The notes: a model not told the origin generated them from the letters alone. A stretch of 64,000 nucleotides of DNA from Fuscovulum sp. (GCA_035192965.1 CP136571.1:1880501-1944500); one strand, 5' to 3'; shown: positions 42,542 through 51,795, counted from the stretch's first letter. Made by a program: numbers and translations.

Positions 42542-42733
42542 ATGTCCCTTGTTTCCCTTGTCGTCACACTGATCGTCGTCGGCATTCTTCTCTGGCTCGT
42601 GAACACCTATCTGCCGATGGACCGAAAGATCAAAACGATCCTCAACGTCGTCGTGGTGATCTTCGTCATCCTCTGGATCCTGAACGGAACCGGTCTTCTT
42701 GGCGGGCTGAATGGCATCACCGTCGGCGGCTGA
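42542..42733 (+). CDS. Thivi_2564-family small membrane protein
   Basis: A 63-residue protein with two hydrophobic helices (about 3-23 and 33-53) separated by NTYLPMDRKIK matches the small Thivi_2564-type membrane protein family, whose role is unknown. The ribosome-binding site (ACAGGA) is weak. Its last 23 bases overlap the start of the MlaE-type gene in another frame, implying co-translation. It is the first gene after an EcfG-type promoter. Confidence 0.8.
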   Translation: MSLVSLVVTLIVVGILLWLVNTYLPMDRKIKTILNVVVVIFVILWILNGTGLLGGLNGITVGG

Positions 42734-43823
42734 CACCCCGCCCGCGCCGCGCGGCACCGCCGCGCTGACCGGGCCGGTCACTTTGGCAACCCTTCCCGAA
42801 GTCCGGGCCTTTCTTGATGAAAGGCCCGGCTTTTCCGCGTTGGACCTGTCCGCCGTGACCGCGCTGGATACCGCTGGGGCTTGGCTCATCGCCACCCGTA
42901 CCGCGGCCAAGGGCACGCAGGTCCCTGTCACCGGGGCCAGCGCCGCGCATGGCCTGTTGCTGCAAACCGTTACCGATGCGCTGCCCGCGCCGCAAAAGCG
43001 CCGCCGCCGCCCTGTGCATCACCGTGCGGGCGACGAACTGGCCTGGATCGGGGCCGCTGTCAGCGGTTATGGCGCGGTCATCGGCGGCAGTCTGGGCTTT
43101 CTGGGCCTTGTCATCGCGCGCCTCGGCAACACGATCCTGCACCCTTCGCGCCTGCGGTTGACCGCGCTGGTCCATCACATGCAGCAGGCCGGTCTGAACG
43201 CCCTGCCCATTGTGGCGCTGATGGGCTTCCTCATCGGCATCGTGCTGGCCTTCCAGGGCGCGACACAGCTCAAGCAATTCGGGGCCGAGGTCTTTGTCGT
43301 CAACCTCATCGCCGTCTCCATCCTACGCGAACTGGGCATTCTTCTGACCGCGATCATCGTCGCAGGCCGCTCCGCCTCGGCCTTCACTGCCGCCATCGGA
43401 TCAATGAAGATGCGCGAAGAGATTGATGCCATGCGCGTCCTCGGCCTTGATCCGATCGAACTCTTGGTCCTGCCGCGCGTTCTGGCGCTGGTCCTGATGC
43501 TGCCGCTGCTGGGCTTTGTCGCCAATATGGCCGGGCTGGTCGGCGGCGGGCTGATGGCTTGGGTGGACCTTGGCATTTCACCGGGCATGTTCCGCACGCA
43601 GCTTTTGATGGATACCGACGTCTCTCACTTGCTGGTGGGCCTGTCCAAGGCCCCGGTCTTCGCGCTGATCATCGGTGTCGTGGGTTGCCATCAGGGGATG
43701 CAGGTCAAGGGCGACACGGAATCGCTGGGCAGCCGCACCTCAAGCTCGGTCGTCATCGCGATCTTTCTGGTGATCGTGGTGGATGCCCTCTTTTCCATCT
43801 TCTTCGCGATCTGGGGGGTGTGA
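42711..43823 (+). CDS. MlaE-type ABC transporter permease with fused N-terminal STAS-like domain
   Basis: The first 95 residues (LTGPVTLATLPEVRAFLDER, FSALDLSAVTALDTAGAWL) form a STAS/MlaB-like domain. The remaining 275 are the MlaE permease with five to six helices and the signature ALPIVALMGFLIGIVLAFQG and GRSASAFTAAIGSMK. This makes a natural MlaB-MlaE fusion, known in other proteobacteria. With the following ATPase, MCE protein and lipoprotein it should move phospholipids between the membranes. It overlaps its neighbours at both ends. Confidence 0.9.
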   Translation: MASPSAADTPPAPRGTAALTGPVTLATLPEVRAFLDERPGFSALDLSAVTALDTAGAWLIATRTAAKGTQVPVTGASAAHGLLLQTVTDALPAPQKRRRRPVHHRAGDELAWIGAAVSGYGAVIGGSLGFLGLVIARLGNTILHPSRLRLTALVHHMQQAGLNALPIVALMGFLIGIVLAFQGATQLKQFGAEVFVVNLIAVSILRELGILLTAIIVAGRSASAFTAAIGSMKMREEIDAMRVLGLDPIELLVLPRVLALVLMLPLLGFVANMAGLVGGGLMAWVDLGISPGMFRTQLLMDTDVSHLLVGLSKAPVFALIIGVVGCHQGMQVKGDTESLGSRTSSSVVIAIFLVIVVDALFSIFFAIWGV

Positions 43824-44608
43824 TGGCCGACCCGGACCCCGCCCCGATCATCACCGTCCGCAACCTGACCAACCGCTTCGGCAAGACGGTCGTGCACAAG
43901 GGCCTAGACCTTGATGTCCGCCGGGGCGAGGTGCTGGGCGTCGTCGGTGCCTCCGGCAGCGGCAAATCGGTGCTCTTGCGCACCATCGTCGGCCTGCAAA
44001 CCCCGACTGATGGCAAGATCACCGTCCTTGGCACCGATGTCCTTACCGCACAGGGCCGCGACCTGCGCGCGGTGCAGAACCGCTGGGGCGTGATGTTTCA
44101 GGATGGCGCGCTCTTCTCCTCGCTCACCGTGCGCGAGAATGTCGCCGCCCCCATGCGCGAACTGCTGGGGATCGACGAAGACACCCGCACCGCACTGGCC
44201 GATCTGCGCATCGCCATGGTGGGGCTCAAACCGCAGGCGGGCGACCTCTACCCCTCTGATCTGTCGGGTGGCATGCGCAAACGGGCAGGGCTGGCCCGCG
44301 CCCTCGCGCTCGATCCGGAGATCCTGTTTCTGGATGAACCCACTGCCGGCCTCGATCCCATTGGCGCCTCAGAATTCGACGCCCTCATCATCGCCCTGCA
44401 AAAGGCGCTGGGCCTGACGGTGTTTCTTGTCACCCATGACCTCGACACGCTGCACGCCACCTGCGACCGCATCGCCGTGCTGTCCGAAAAAAAGGTGCTC
44501 GTGACCGGAACCATGGCCGAAATGCTGCAGGTCGATGACCCTTGGGTCCATTCCTATTTTCACGGGCCCCGCGCCCATGCCGCGCTGCAGGCGCAGGGGG
44601 CGATCTGA
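43823..44608 (+). CDS. MlaF-type ABC transporter ATP-binding protein
   Basis: The 261-residue ATPase shows Walker A GASGSGKSVL, Q-loop VMFQDGALFSSLTV, signature LSGGMRKRAGLARAL, Walker B EILFLDEPTAGLDP and H-loop THDLDT. The MFQxxALFxSLTV and SGGMRKR wording is specific to the MlaF/Ttg2A group. It starts inside the previous stop (TGATG) and is followed the same way by the MCE gene, so the operon is tightly coupled. Confidence 0.92.
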   Translation: MADPDPAPIITVRNLTNRFGKTVVHKGLDLDVRRGEVLGVVGASGSGKSVLLRTIVGLQTPTDGKITVLGTDVLTAQGRDLRAVQNRWGVMFQDGALFSSLTVRENVAAPMRELLGIDEDTRTALADLRIAMVGLKPQAGDLYPSDLSGGMRKRAGLARALALDPEILFLDEPTAGLDPIGASEFDALIIALQKALGLTVFLVTHDLDTLHATCDRIAVLSEKKVLVTGTMAEMLQVDDPWVHSYFHGPRAHAALQAQGAI

Positions 44609-45513
44609 TGGAAACACGCGCACGCTACATTCTTGTGGGCACCTTCACCCTGTTCAGCTTGCTCGCCGCGCTGGGCTTTATCCTTTGGCTGGCCAAGGTC
44701 GAGATTGACCGCACCTTCGCGCAATACGACATCCTCTTCGATACCGTGGCGGGGCTCGGTCAGGCCAGCGCCGTGCGCTACAACGGGGTAGATGTCGGCA
44801 AGGTGCTGACCATCGAGCTTGACCGCGCCAACCCCGCCCTTGTCCGCGTCCGGATCGAAGTGTTCGCCTCCACCCCCATCCGCACTGACACGATGGCAAC
44901 CCTCGCCTCGCAGGGCGTAACGGGTGTCTCCTTCGTCGCGCTCGAAGGCGGGCGGGCAGACTCAGACCGCCTTCAGGCCGACCCCCCCGCCGATGTGCCA
45001 GTCATCCCCTCTGAGCCTTCGGTCGTTCAAGGCCTGATCACCGATGCCCCCGATCTGCTGGCCGAAGCCATCGCCCTGATGGAAGACATCCGCAACTTCA
45101 CCACCCCGGAAAACAGCGCCGCCATCGCGGAAATCCTAAAGAACGTAGAAACCGCCACCGCCCGCATCGACAGCATGGCCGCCCAGACCGACACCGTCAT
45201 GGCCAAGGCTGAGGCGACCCTGACCCGCGCCGATGCCGCGCTGGTGCAGGCGGAAAAGGCCTTCGCCAGCGCCAACACCGTCATCGGGGCGGATATCCCC
45301 GACCTGATGGCCGCGCTCAAGGCAACGCTGGCCGATGTCCGCCGCTCTGCCGCCGGACTGGCCGAATTCTCCCGTACCGGCCTGCCAAGGTTCAGCACCC
45401 TCGCGCAAGAGGCGCGCACCATGGTGGGCAGCATCCGCGCCCTGTCCGACCGCATCAGTAGCGACCCCGCCCGCTTTCTTCTTGGCAACCAGACCCCGGC
45501 ATACAGGAATTGA
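44608..45513 (+). CDS. MlaD-type MCE-domain protein
   Basis: A 301-residue protein with one N-terminal membrane anchor (about 8-28), a single MCE domain (about 38-118: YDILFDTVAGLGQASAVRYN, GVDVGKVLTIEL, GVTGVSFVALEGG) and a long helical C-terminal region (about 150-270) rich in Ala and Thr. The layout resembles longer MCE proteins that build a periplasmic lipid conduit. It starts inside the MlaF-type stop (TGATG). Confidence 0.9.
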   Translation: METRARYILVGTFTLFSLLAALGFILWLAKVEIDRTFAQYDILFDTVAGLGQASAVRYNGVDVGKVLTIELDRANPALVRVRIEVFASTPIRTDTMATLASQGVTGVSFVALEGGRADSDRLQADPPADVPVIPSEPSVVQGLITDAPDLLAEAIALMEDIRNFTTPENSAAIAEILKNVETATARIDSMAAQTDTVMAKAEATLTRADAALVQAEKAFASANTVIGADIPDLMAALKATLADVRRSAAGLAEFSRTGLPRFSTLAQEARTMVGSIRALSDRISSDPARFLLGNQTPAYRN

Positions 45514-46130
45514 TGACCATGGCCCCCTTTCGCGCAGCCCTTCTGTCGCTTGCCCTGCTGTCGGGCTGCGGTGCCCTTGGCGCCGTCTCGGATGCCAGCA
45601 CCCCGTTGGATGCCTACACGCTGTCGCCCTATGCGCCGGGGCAGATCCCGGCCGGGGGCAGGCGGCATCTGGTGGTGGAACTGCCCACCTCTGGCGGCGC
45701 ATTGGCGACCGACCGCATCCTCATCAAACCCCTTCCGTATCAGGCGCAATACCTGCCCGATGCCCGCTGGTCCGAACCGACACCTGCGCTGCTGCAATCG
45801 CTGCTCGTCGCCTCGTTCCAGAACGCGGGCGGCTTTCGCCTTGTCGGGCGCACCGGGGCGGGCCTGATGCCCGATTACACCCTGATGACCGAAATTCAGT
45901 CCTTTCAGGCCGAACCCGCAGGCCCCACGCCCGAACCGCTGATCGTCCGGATCGGCGTGATGATGACCGTCATCCGCGAATCTGACCGCCAGATCATCGC
46001 GGCACGCCCCTTCGCCGCAACGGCCAATGTCGCCTCGGATGACAGCGCCGCCGTGGTCGCAGGCTTTGACCTCGCCCTGCAATCCGTGCTGCGCGACGCC
46101 GTTCAATGGACCGGCGGTGCGGCGCGCTGA
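45513..46130 (+). CDS. ABC-type transport auxiliary lipoprotein (PqiC/LptE-like family)
   Basis: The ATG at 45513 overlaps the MlaD stop (TGATG) and gives 205 residues. A lipoprotein signal peptide ends in the lipobox LLSGC (Cys near residue 19). The mature domain resembles the PqiC/ABC-type auxiliary family (YTLSPYAPGQIPAGG, RILIKPLPYQAQYLPDARWS). It should be an outer-membrane partner of the MCE transporter. It is the last gene of the operon. Confidence 0.85.
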   Translation: MTMAPFRAALLSLALLSGCGALGAVSDASTPLDAYTLSPYAPGQIPAGGRRHLVVELPTSGGALATDRILIKPLPYQAQYLPDARWSEPTPALLQSLLVASFQNAGGFRLVGRTGAGLMPDYTLMTEIQSFQAEPAGPTPEPLIVRIGVMMTVIRESDRQIIAARPFAATANVASDDSAAVVAGFDLALQSVLRDAVQWTGGAAR

Positions 46131-46304
46131 TCCGGTCCAGCGCTGCCCGCTGCCCCCTTCTTACCCCGGTCGCGCCCCTGTAACGCCCCCATCACGCCAC
46201 TGTCTTATCCAACAGTGCTGGCAACAGCGGCAGGCTTGCCCCGGCGCAGAGAATCCGGCAACGATGCCGCCGTGCAGGTAAATTCCGTGTCAGGGAGAGA
46301 GTAT

Positions 46305-47735
46305 ATGATCAATCCGGTTCTGTTGTGCGGTGGATCGGGAACCCGCCTTTGGCCCCTGTCGCGCAAAAGCTTTCCCAAACAGTTCACTCGGCTCATCGGG
46401 GATGAAAGCCTGTTTCAGGCCTCTGCCCGCCGCCTTGCTGGCGAAGGCTTTGCCGCGCCCGTGGTCATCACCGGATCGGATTACCGCTTCATCGTGACCG
46501 AACAATTGCAGGCCGTGGGCATCGACCCCGGCCCGGTTCTGATCGAACCCGAAGGCCGCAACACCGCGCCCGCCGTGCTGGCCGCCGCCCTGCATCTGGC
46601 CAAATCCGACCCGCAGGCGCTCATGCTCGTCGCGCCCTCCGATCACGTTGTCCCCGATGCCGCCGCCTTCCGCGCCGCCGTAAAGGCCGGCGAAGCCGCC
46701 GCCCGCGCCGGGCGCATCGTCACGTTCGGCATCCGCCCCACCCGCGCGGAAACCGGCTATGGCTGGCTGGAACTTACCGGCCCCGCCGCCGATGGCGTGC
46801 CGGTCGATCTGGCCCGCTTCGTGGAAAAACCCAAACGCGACGCGGCAGAAACCATGCTCGCTTCGGGCAACTTCCTGTGGAACGCGGGCATTTTCCTTTT
46901 CACCGCCGCCACGATGATCGACGCCTTCCGCGCCCATGCGCCGGGCCTTCTTACCCCCGTCGGGGCCGCGGTGGATGCCGCCCGCGCCGATCTTGGCTTC
47001 CTGCGGCTGGACGAAGCCGCCTGGAAAGGGGCCGAGGCGATTTCGATCGACTATGCCGTGATGGAACGCGCCGGCAATCTGGTGGCCGTCCCCTTTGGCG
47101 CAGGCTGGTCCGATCTGGGCGGCTGGGATGCCGTCGCAACTGAGATGGGGGCTGATCCGCGCGGCAATGCGCTGGGCGGCAATGCCGTGGCGATTGATTG
47201 CGACAACACGCTTCTGCGCGCCGAAGAACCGGGCGTCGAACTGGTCGGCATCGGCCTGAACAACATCATCGCCATCGCCACCGGCGATGCCGTGCTGGTG
47301 GCCGACAAATCCCGCGCGCAGGATGTCAAACGCGCGGTCGAGGTGCTGCAAGCCAAAGGCGCCAAACAGGCCGAAGCCTTCGCCCGCGACCACCGCCCCT
47401 GGGGCTGGTTCGAAACGCTGGCCCTGTCGGACCGGTTCCAGGTCAAGCGCATCGTCGTCAAACCCGGCGCAGCCCTGTCGCTGCAATCGCACATGCACCG
47501 GTCCGAGCATTGGATCGTCGTCTCTGGTACCGCCCGCGTGACAGTGGATGACATGGTCAAACTGGTGGGTGAAAACCAGTCGGTCTACATCCCGCTGGGC
47601 GCAAAGCACCGGATGGAAAACCCCGGCAAGGTGCCCATGGTACTGATCGAGGTGCAAACCGGCACTTATCTGGGCGAGGATGACATCATCCGCTACGAAG
47701 ACGTCTACGCCCGTGGCCAGGGGGCAAAGGGCTGA
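46305..47735 (+). CDS. Mannose-1-phosphate guanylyltransferase/mannose-6-phosphate isomerase
   Basis: The ATG at 46305 (MINPVLLCGGSGTRLWPLSR) follows GGGAGAG and gives 476 residues, typical of the bifunctional type II PMI/GMP (AlgA, CpsB, ManC). The nucleotidyltransferase signature GGSGTRLWPLSR is at the N-terminus. The C-terminal cupin (about 370-470) contains the isomerase QSHMHRSEHWIVVSGTARVT metal site. The product is GDP-mannose for surface polysaccharides. The phosphomannomutase gene at 51901 completes the route. Confidence 0.93.
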   Translation: MINPVLLCGGSGTRLWPLSRKSFPKQFTRLIGDESLFQASARRLAGEGFAAPVVITGSDYRFIVTEQLQAVGIDPGPVLIEPEGRNTAPAVLAAALHLAKSDPQALMLVAPSDHVVPDAAAFRAAVKAGEAAARAGRIVTFGIRPTRAETGYGWLELTGPAADGVPVDLARFVEKPKRDAAETMLASGNFLWNAGIFLFTAATMIDAFRAHAPGLLTPVGAAVDAARADLGFLRLDEAAWKGAEAISIDYAVMERAGNLVAVPFGAGWSDLGGWDAVATEMGADPRGNALGGNAVAIDCDNTLLRAEEPGVELVGIGLNNIIAIATGDAVLVADKSRAQDVKRAVEVLQAKGAKQAEAFARDHRPWGWFETLALSDRFQVKRIVVKPGAALSLQSHMHRSEHWIVVSGTARVTVDDMVKLVGENQSVYIPLGAKHRMENPGKVPMVLIEVQTGTYLGEDDIIRYEDVYARGQGAKG

Positions 47736-47772
47736 CACCCTGCGAAGGGGAACCCCGCCCACAGCAAACATC

Positions 47773-47795
47773 GGTCCCGGGTAAAGCCCGGGACC
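47773..47795. terminator. Hairpin between convergent genes
   Basis: A perfect 9-base-pair stem, GGTCCCGGG-TAAAG-CCCGGGACC, lies between the guanylyltransferase gene and the convergent glycosyltransferase gene. No T-run follows, so factor-independent termination is unproven. Confidence 0.45.
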
Positions 47796-47807
47796 CGGTC
47801 CCCACCC

Positions 47808-48890
47808 TCAGCGCTCCGCCCATAGCGCGTCATAGACGGCGCGGATGCCCGCCACTTCGCGCTCCACGCTGAACAGGCGCACGGCGCGCTCCCGCGCCGC
47901 CAAGGAAAAGGCCGCATGCCGCACCGGATCGGACAGCAGGGCTACCGCCGCCTCTGCCGCGCATTCGGCATCCTCCAGCGGCACGATGATCCCCGCCTGA
48001 TCATTTCCCTCCGCCCGGCCTGCAAACTCGGCGAAATGCCCGGTCTGGCTTGCAATGATCGGCACGCCGCAGGCCATCGCCTCAATCGGCGTCACGCCAT
48101 AGCCTTCATAGCGGGGCAGGGCCATCAGCAGCCGGGATCCCTGCATCAGCGCGGGCATCCGCTCTGCTGCCACCTCGCCCGGAAACAGGATGCGGCGTTC
48201 CAATCCCGCCGCGGCCACCTCGCCCTTCAGCCGCGCCAGAAATGCCTCATCCCCGCCTTTGGCCAACCCCACCACCACCGCCACGGCCCCCGGCAACCGG
48301 GGCAGGGCGCGGATCATCGCCTGCACGAACAGGTCCGTCCCCTTTTCGCTGCGGACCCGCCCCACCGTCAGGATACCGTATTCCCCCGGATATCCCGTCG
48401 CCGCCCATGCGGCCGCGCGGTCAGCAGCCGGCACAAACCGCGCCACATCCACCCCATGGGGCACCACCGCGCGCACCCCCGGCACAAACCCCGCCGCCGC
48501 CTCGGTCGTGGCGATCACCGCATCCATCCGGGAAATCAACCAGCGCGGCCAAGCCGAATGCCGCCTTTGCGCGGCGGATGTAAACACAATCCGCACCGGC
48601 AACCGCAGCACATCCCGCGCAAACAGCGCCAGCTGCATTTCCGGGTTGCGCCGCACATGCCAGATGGAAAACGCCCGCCCCGCAGGCGGCACCCGCGCCA
48701 AGGCCAGCGCCTGCCGACGGGTCACCGGCGCAGGGCAGCCGGGCAGGGGATGGCCCACCAACACTGCCCTCAGATCGCGCCCTTGCGCGGCCAGCACAGC
48801 GGCAGCGGTGGCCGATACCCCGGTGAACCGGGGATTGAGGTTGGTGACGTAAACCTCGGCGGCCCCATCATCCCTGCGGTTATCGGCCAT
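47808..48890 (-). CDS. Glycosyltransferase family 4 protein
   Basis: The start at 48890 (MADNRRDDGAAEVYVTNLNP) gives 360 residues. The GT-B features are the acceptor-loop PRFTGVSATAAAVL, the GILTVGRVRSEKGTDLFVQA start of the donor domain, and the catalytic YEGYGVTPIEAMACGVPIIA (E-x7-E). It resembles lipopolysaccharide-core mannosyl/glucosyltransferases of alphaproteobacteria, which fits its position beside the acyltransferase and Kdo transferase. It diverges from the acyltransferase gene. Confidence 0.87.
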   Translation of the reverse strand: MADNRRDDGAAEVYVTNLNPRFTGVSATAAAVLAAQGRDLRAVLVGHPLPGCPAPVTRRQALALARVPPAGRAFSIWHVRRNPEMQLALFARDVLRLPVRIVFTSAAQRRHSAWPRWLISRMDAVIATTEAAAGFVPGVRAVVPHGVDVARFVPAADRAAAWAATGYPGEYGILTVGRVRSEKGTDLFVQAMIRALPRLPGAVAVVVGLAKGGDEAFLARLKGEVAAAGLERRILFPGEVAAERMPALMQGSRLLMALPRYEGYGVTPIEAMACGVPIIASQTGHFAEFAGRAEGNDQAGIIVPLEDAECAAEAAVALLSDPVRHAAFSLAARERAVRLFSVEREVAGIRAVYDALWAER

Positions 48891-49062
48891 GCGGCGTCCC
48901 TCTGCTGCGCGCCCCATAGACCCCGCCCGATGCGGCCCTGTCAACGTGGCCGTGCCGTTGCGTCCCCCCGTCACACCCGCCACCGGCCCATCCTTGTTCC
49001 CCTGCGCGCGGCGGGATATATCCCTCCCTCTCAGGGGTTTGTCCCCGATGCTGCAGGCAGGC

Positions 49063-49953
49063 ATGGCCACCAGAGAAAGCAGAACCACGCGGCTCGGCCA
49101 TTGGCTGACGGATTGCCTCATCCGGGGGGCGATCTGGCTGATGCTGCGCCTGCCCTTCGATGCACGGCGCAAGCTCGGCGCCTTCCTGATGACGCGTGTC
49201 GTCGCCCCCTTGGGCGGCTATCGCGCCCGCATCCGCGAAAACCTCGCCCTGATCCGCCCCGATCTGACCGCGGCCGAAATCCGGCAGATGGAACTCGCCG
49301 TCCCCCGCAGCATCGGCCGCACGCTGGCCGAGCTTTACTCCGGCCCCGACCTGATCGCCCGCGTCGCCCGTGAACCGCTGCAAGGCGCAGGCGTCGCCGC
49401 ACTGGAACAGGCGCATCGCACCGGCCGCCCCGTCCTCTTGGTGACGGGGCATCTGGGCAATTACGATGCCATCCGTGGCGGGCTGATCGCGCGCGGTTAC
49501 CGTGTGGGCGGCCTCTACCGCCCGATGGACAACGCCTTTTTCAACCAACACTACGTCGCCGCCATCTCGCGCATCGGCACGCCCCTGTTCCCGCGCGGAC
49601 GCAAGGGTCTGGCCGACATGCTGCGCTTTCTCAAAAGCGGCGGCATGGTGGGCGTCGTGCTGGATCAGGCGATGGGCGACGGCGCGATGCTGCGCTTCTT
49701 CGGTCAGCCTGCGCTGACATCCCTCTCGCCCGCCGAAATGGCCCTTCGTTACGACGCATTGATCCTGCCCACCTATGGCATCCGCCGCCCCGATGGTGGC
49801 TTCGACATGATCGTCGAAGCGCCGATCCCGCATACGACCGCCGAACAGATGACCCAGGCCCTGAATGACAGCCTCGAGGTCCAGGTCCGCGCCCATATGG
49901 ATCAATGGCTTTGGACACACCGCCGTTGGAAGATGGGCAGCCGTACCGCCTGA
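49063..49953 (+). CDS. LpxL/HtrB-type lipid A lauroyl acyltransferase family protein
   Basis: The start at 49063 (MATRESRTTRLGHW, 296 residues) has CAGGCAGG upstream; ATG 49048 is an alternative. The HX4D-like acyltransferase motif appears as VTGHLGNYD (His and Asp five residues apart), followed by GGLYRPMDNAFFNQ and the FPRGRKG segment of LpxL/LpxM. The N-terminal helix would anchor it in the inner membrane. It converges with the Kdo transferase gene four bases away, consistent with lipid A/core assembly. Confidence 0.88.
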   Translation: MATRESRTTRLGHWLTDCLIRGAIWLMLRLPFDARRKLGAFLMTRVVAPLGGYRARIRENLALIRPDLTAAEIRQMELAVPRSIGRTLAELYSGPDLIARVAREPLQGAGVAALEQAHRTGRPVLLVTGHLGNYDAIRGGLIARGYRVGGLYRPMDNAFFNQHYVAAISRIGTPLFPRGRKGLADMLRFLKSGGMVGVVLDQAMGDGAMLRFFGQPALTSLSPAEMALRYDALILPTYGIRRPDGGFDMIVEAPIPHTTAEQMTQALNDSLEVQVRAHMDQWLWTHRRWKMGSRTA

Positions 49954-49957
49954 CCCG

Positions 49958-51283
49958 TCACCCTTGGGGCAATTGCGCCAGAATAAGCGCCGCCGTTGCC
50001 GCCACCCCGTCCGCCTCTGCCGCCAGCACCCCGCTTGCCGCCTCGGTCAGTGCCCGCCGTCCGCCCGCATCGCCCAGCACCCGGCCCAGCACTGCCGCCA
50101 TCGACGCCGCATCCGTCACCGGCTGCGCCGCGCCAGCCGCATCCAGCCGGGCATAAAGATCGGCGAAATTGCCCACATGCGGGCCATGCAGAATGGCCGA
50201 TCCGTGCAGCGCGGGTTCATAGGCATTGTGCCCCCCGATCCCCGGCACCAGCGACCCGCCGACAAAGCTCACCGGGCACAGATCGAACCACAGCCCCATC
50301 TCGCCCAACGTGTCGGCCAGATAGACCTGCGCCCCCGGCGCGTCTCCCCGGCTGCGCCACCCTTGGCTCAGTCCCTGCGCCGCCAATATCTCCCCGATTT
50401 CCTCCGCCCGCGCCGGATGACGCGGCGCAAGGATCAAAAGCGCATCCGGGTGTGTCTGGCACAAGAGGCGGTGCGCGTCAGCGACCGCCGCCTCTTCCCC
50501 GGCATGGGTTGATGCCGCCAGCCACACAGGACGTCCCGCGATCAGTCCCTTAAGCTGCGCCAGCGCGCCGGGATCCACCGGCAACCGCTCTGCCGCCCGT
50601 TTCAGGCTGCCCGTGACCTGCACGCGCGCGCTCTCGGCCCCGAGTAAGACCAGCCTCTCGCCCATCGCCGCATCAGGGGCCGCCAGCAACGTGAACCGCC
50701 CCAGAATCGCCCGTGCCAGACCGCCCATCCGCCCCCAACGCCGGGCAGACCGGTCCGACATGCGCGCATTGGCCAAAATCAGCGGAATCCCCCGCGCGTG
50801 GGTGGCATGGATCAGGCGTGGCCAGAACTCGCTTTCCACCATCACCGCCACATCGGGCCGCCAATGATCCAGAAACCGCGCCACCGGGCCGGGCAGATCC
50901 AGCGGCAGGAACTGCACGATCACCCGCTCCGGTACCCGCGCCTGCATCAACCCCATCGCCGTGACGGTGGTGCAGGTCAGCAGGACTGTCACCCCCGTCT
51001 GCGCGGTCAGCGCCTTCAGCAGGGTCAGCACGGACAGCCCTTCCCCCACGCTCACGGCATGCAGCCAGATCACCCGCCCTTCTGGCCGCGCCGTGCTGAT
51101 CTGGCCCAGCTTTTCCGTCCAGCGCGCCGGGTCTTCCTTCCCCCGCGCCAGACGTTTGCGCAGGATCGCAGGCCCAAAAGGCGAGATGATCTGCGTCACG
51201 GCCAGCCAGACGCCCAGCAGAGCCGAGTCAGGCGGCATCTGCGGCGGTGCCAGCGGTGTCTGGGGAAGTCCGGGTTCTGTCAT
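49958..51283 (-). CDS. waaA: 3-deoxy-D-manno-octulosonic acid (Kdo) transferase
   Basis: The start at 51283 (MTEPGLPQTPLAPPQ) gives 441 residues. The GT30 features are present: N-terminal anchor helix (about 20-40), RVIWLHAVSVGEG with catalytic Glu, CTTVTAMGLM, VESEFWPRLI, and the donor-side SFVGGSLVPGIGGHNAYEPA. The enzyme adds Kdo to lipid IVA at the inner membrane. It converges with the acyltransferase gene. Confidence 0.93.
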   Translation of the reverse strand: MTEPGLPQTPLAPPQMPPDSALLGVWLAVTQIISPFGPAILRKRLARGKEDPARWTEKLGQISTARPEGRVIWLHAVSVGEGLSVLTLLKALTAQTGVTVLLTCTTVTAMGLMQARVPERVIVQFLPLDLPGPVARFLDHWRPDVAVMVESEFWPRLIHATHARGIPLILANARMSDRSARRWGRMGGLARAILGRFTLLAAPDAAMGERLVLLGAESARVQVTGSLKRAAERLPVDPGALAQLKGLIAGRPVWLAASTHAGEEAAVADAHRLLCQTHPDALLILAPRHPARAEEIGEILAAQGLSQGWRSRGDAPGAQVYLADTLGEMGLWFDLCPVSFVGGSLVPGIGGHNAYEPALHGSAILHGPHVGNFADLYARLDAAGAAQPVTDAASMAAVLGRVLGDAGGRRALTEAASGVLAAEADGVAATAALILAQLPQG

Positions 51284-51337
51284 GCCCGTCCCCATACACC
51301 GCCACGCGGGTGCTGTCACTTCACCGCCCGCGACGGG

Positions 51338-51544
51338 TCACTTTGTCAGGATCAACTTGCCTGCACGTGTGATGCGCAGCGCATAGACCTGCCCATCCAG
51401 CGCGATGCGCGCCTGCACGCCGCCCTTGGTCAGCGCCCGCGCATCATGCAGCGGTGCGCCCTCGGCCGGGGCAATCACGGTCCGGGTCGTCGCGGGCCGT
51501 GCCACGGGGATATCCAGCCGCATCGGATCGGGGCGCATGTTCAT
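51338..51544 (-). CDS. hemP: HemP-family hemin uptake protein
   Basis: The 68-residue protein ends in VYALRITRAGKLILTK, the defining C-terminal motif of HemP, usually found beside haem receptors and hmu genes. Here none of those is present; it sits alone behind a 53-residue ORF and before waaA. The first 40 residues are variable. Its ATG overlaps the stop of the small ORF (ATGA). HemP proteins are small cytosolic proteins linked to haem/iron control. Confidence 0.88.
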   Translation of the reverse strand: MNMRPDPMRLDIPVARPATTRTVIAPAEGAPLHDARALTKGGVQARIALDGQVYALRITRAGKLILTK

Positions 51545-51702
51545 CGTCCTGCCTCCATCCGGTCGAACAGGGCCTCAAGCCCGGTTCCCGCACTGGCCGG
51601 GGTCCAGCCCGTCAAGGCCAGCCGGAACAGATCCGCAGTTTCTGTCGCGGGCGACAGGGGAAGCGGGTCCGATAGAAGAAAATTCCAAATCATCCGGGTC
51701 AT
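51541..51702 (-). CDS. 53-residue hypothetical protein upstream of hemP
   Basis: Starting at 51702 (MTRMIWNFLLSDPLPLS) the frame encodes 53 residues and overlaps the hemP start by four bases. A second in-frame ATG at 51693 is possible. There is no recognised domain; the N-terminus is mildly hydrophobic. A sigma70-like promoter at 51768-51795 would drive both genes, and the overlap suggests translational coupling. Confidence 0.55.
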   Translation of the reverse strand: MTRMIWNFLLSDPLPLSPATETADLFRLALTGWTPASAGTGLEALFDRMEAGR

Positions 51703-51767
51703 CTCGCCATCTCTCAATTCAGGGGGGCGCCGGGCTGACCGCAGGGGTTGGCTGGGGGTGTGAAAGA

Positions 51768-51795
51768 AACCTAGCAAAACAGTCGGAAATGTAAA
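51768..51795 (-). promoter_or_regulatory. Sigma70-like promoter of the small ORF-hemP unit
   Basis: Reading leftward: TTTACA (51795-51790), 16 bases, TAGGTT (51773-51768), in an AT-rich patch. A clear Irr or Fur box was not identified. Confidence 0.45.
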
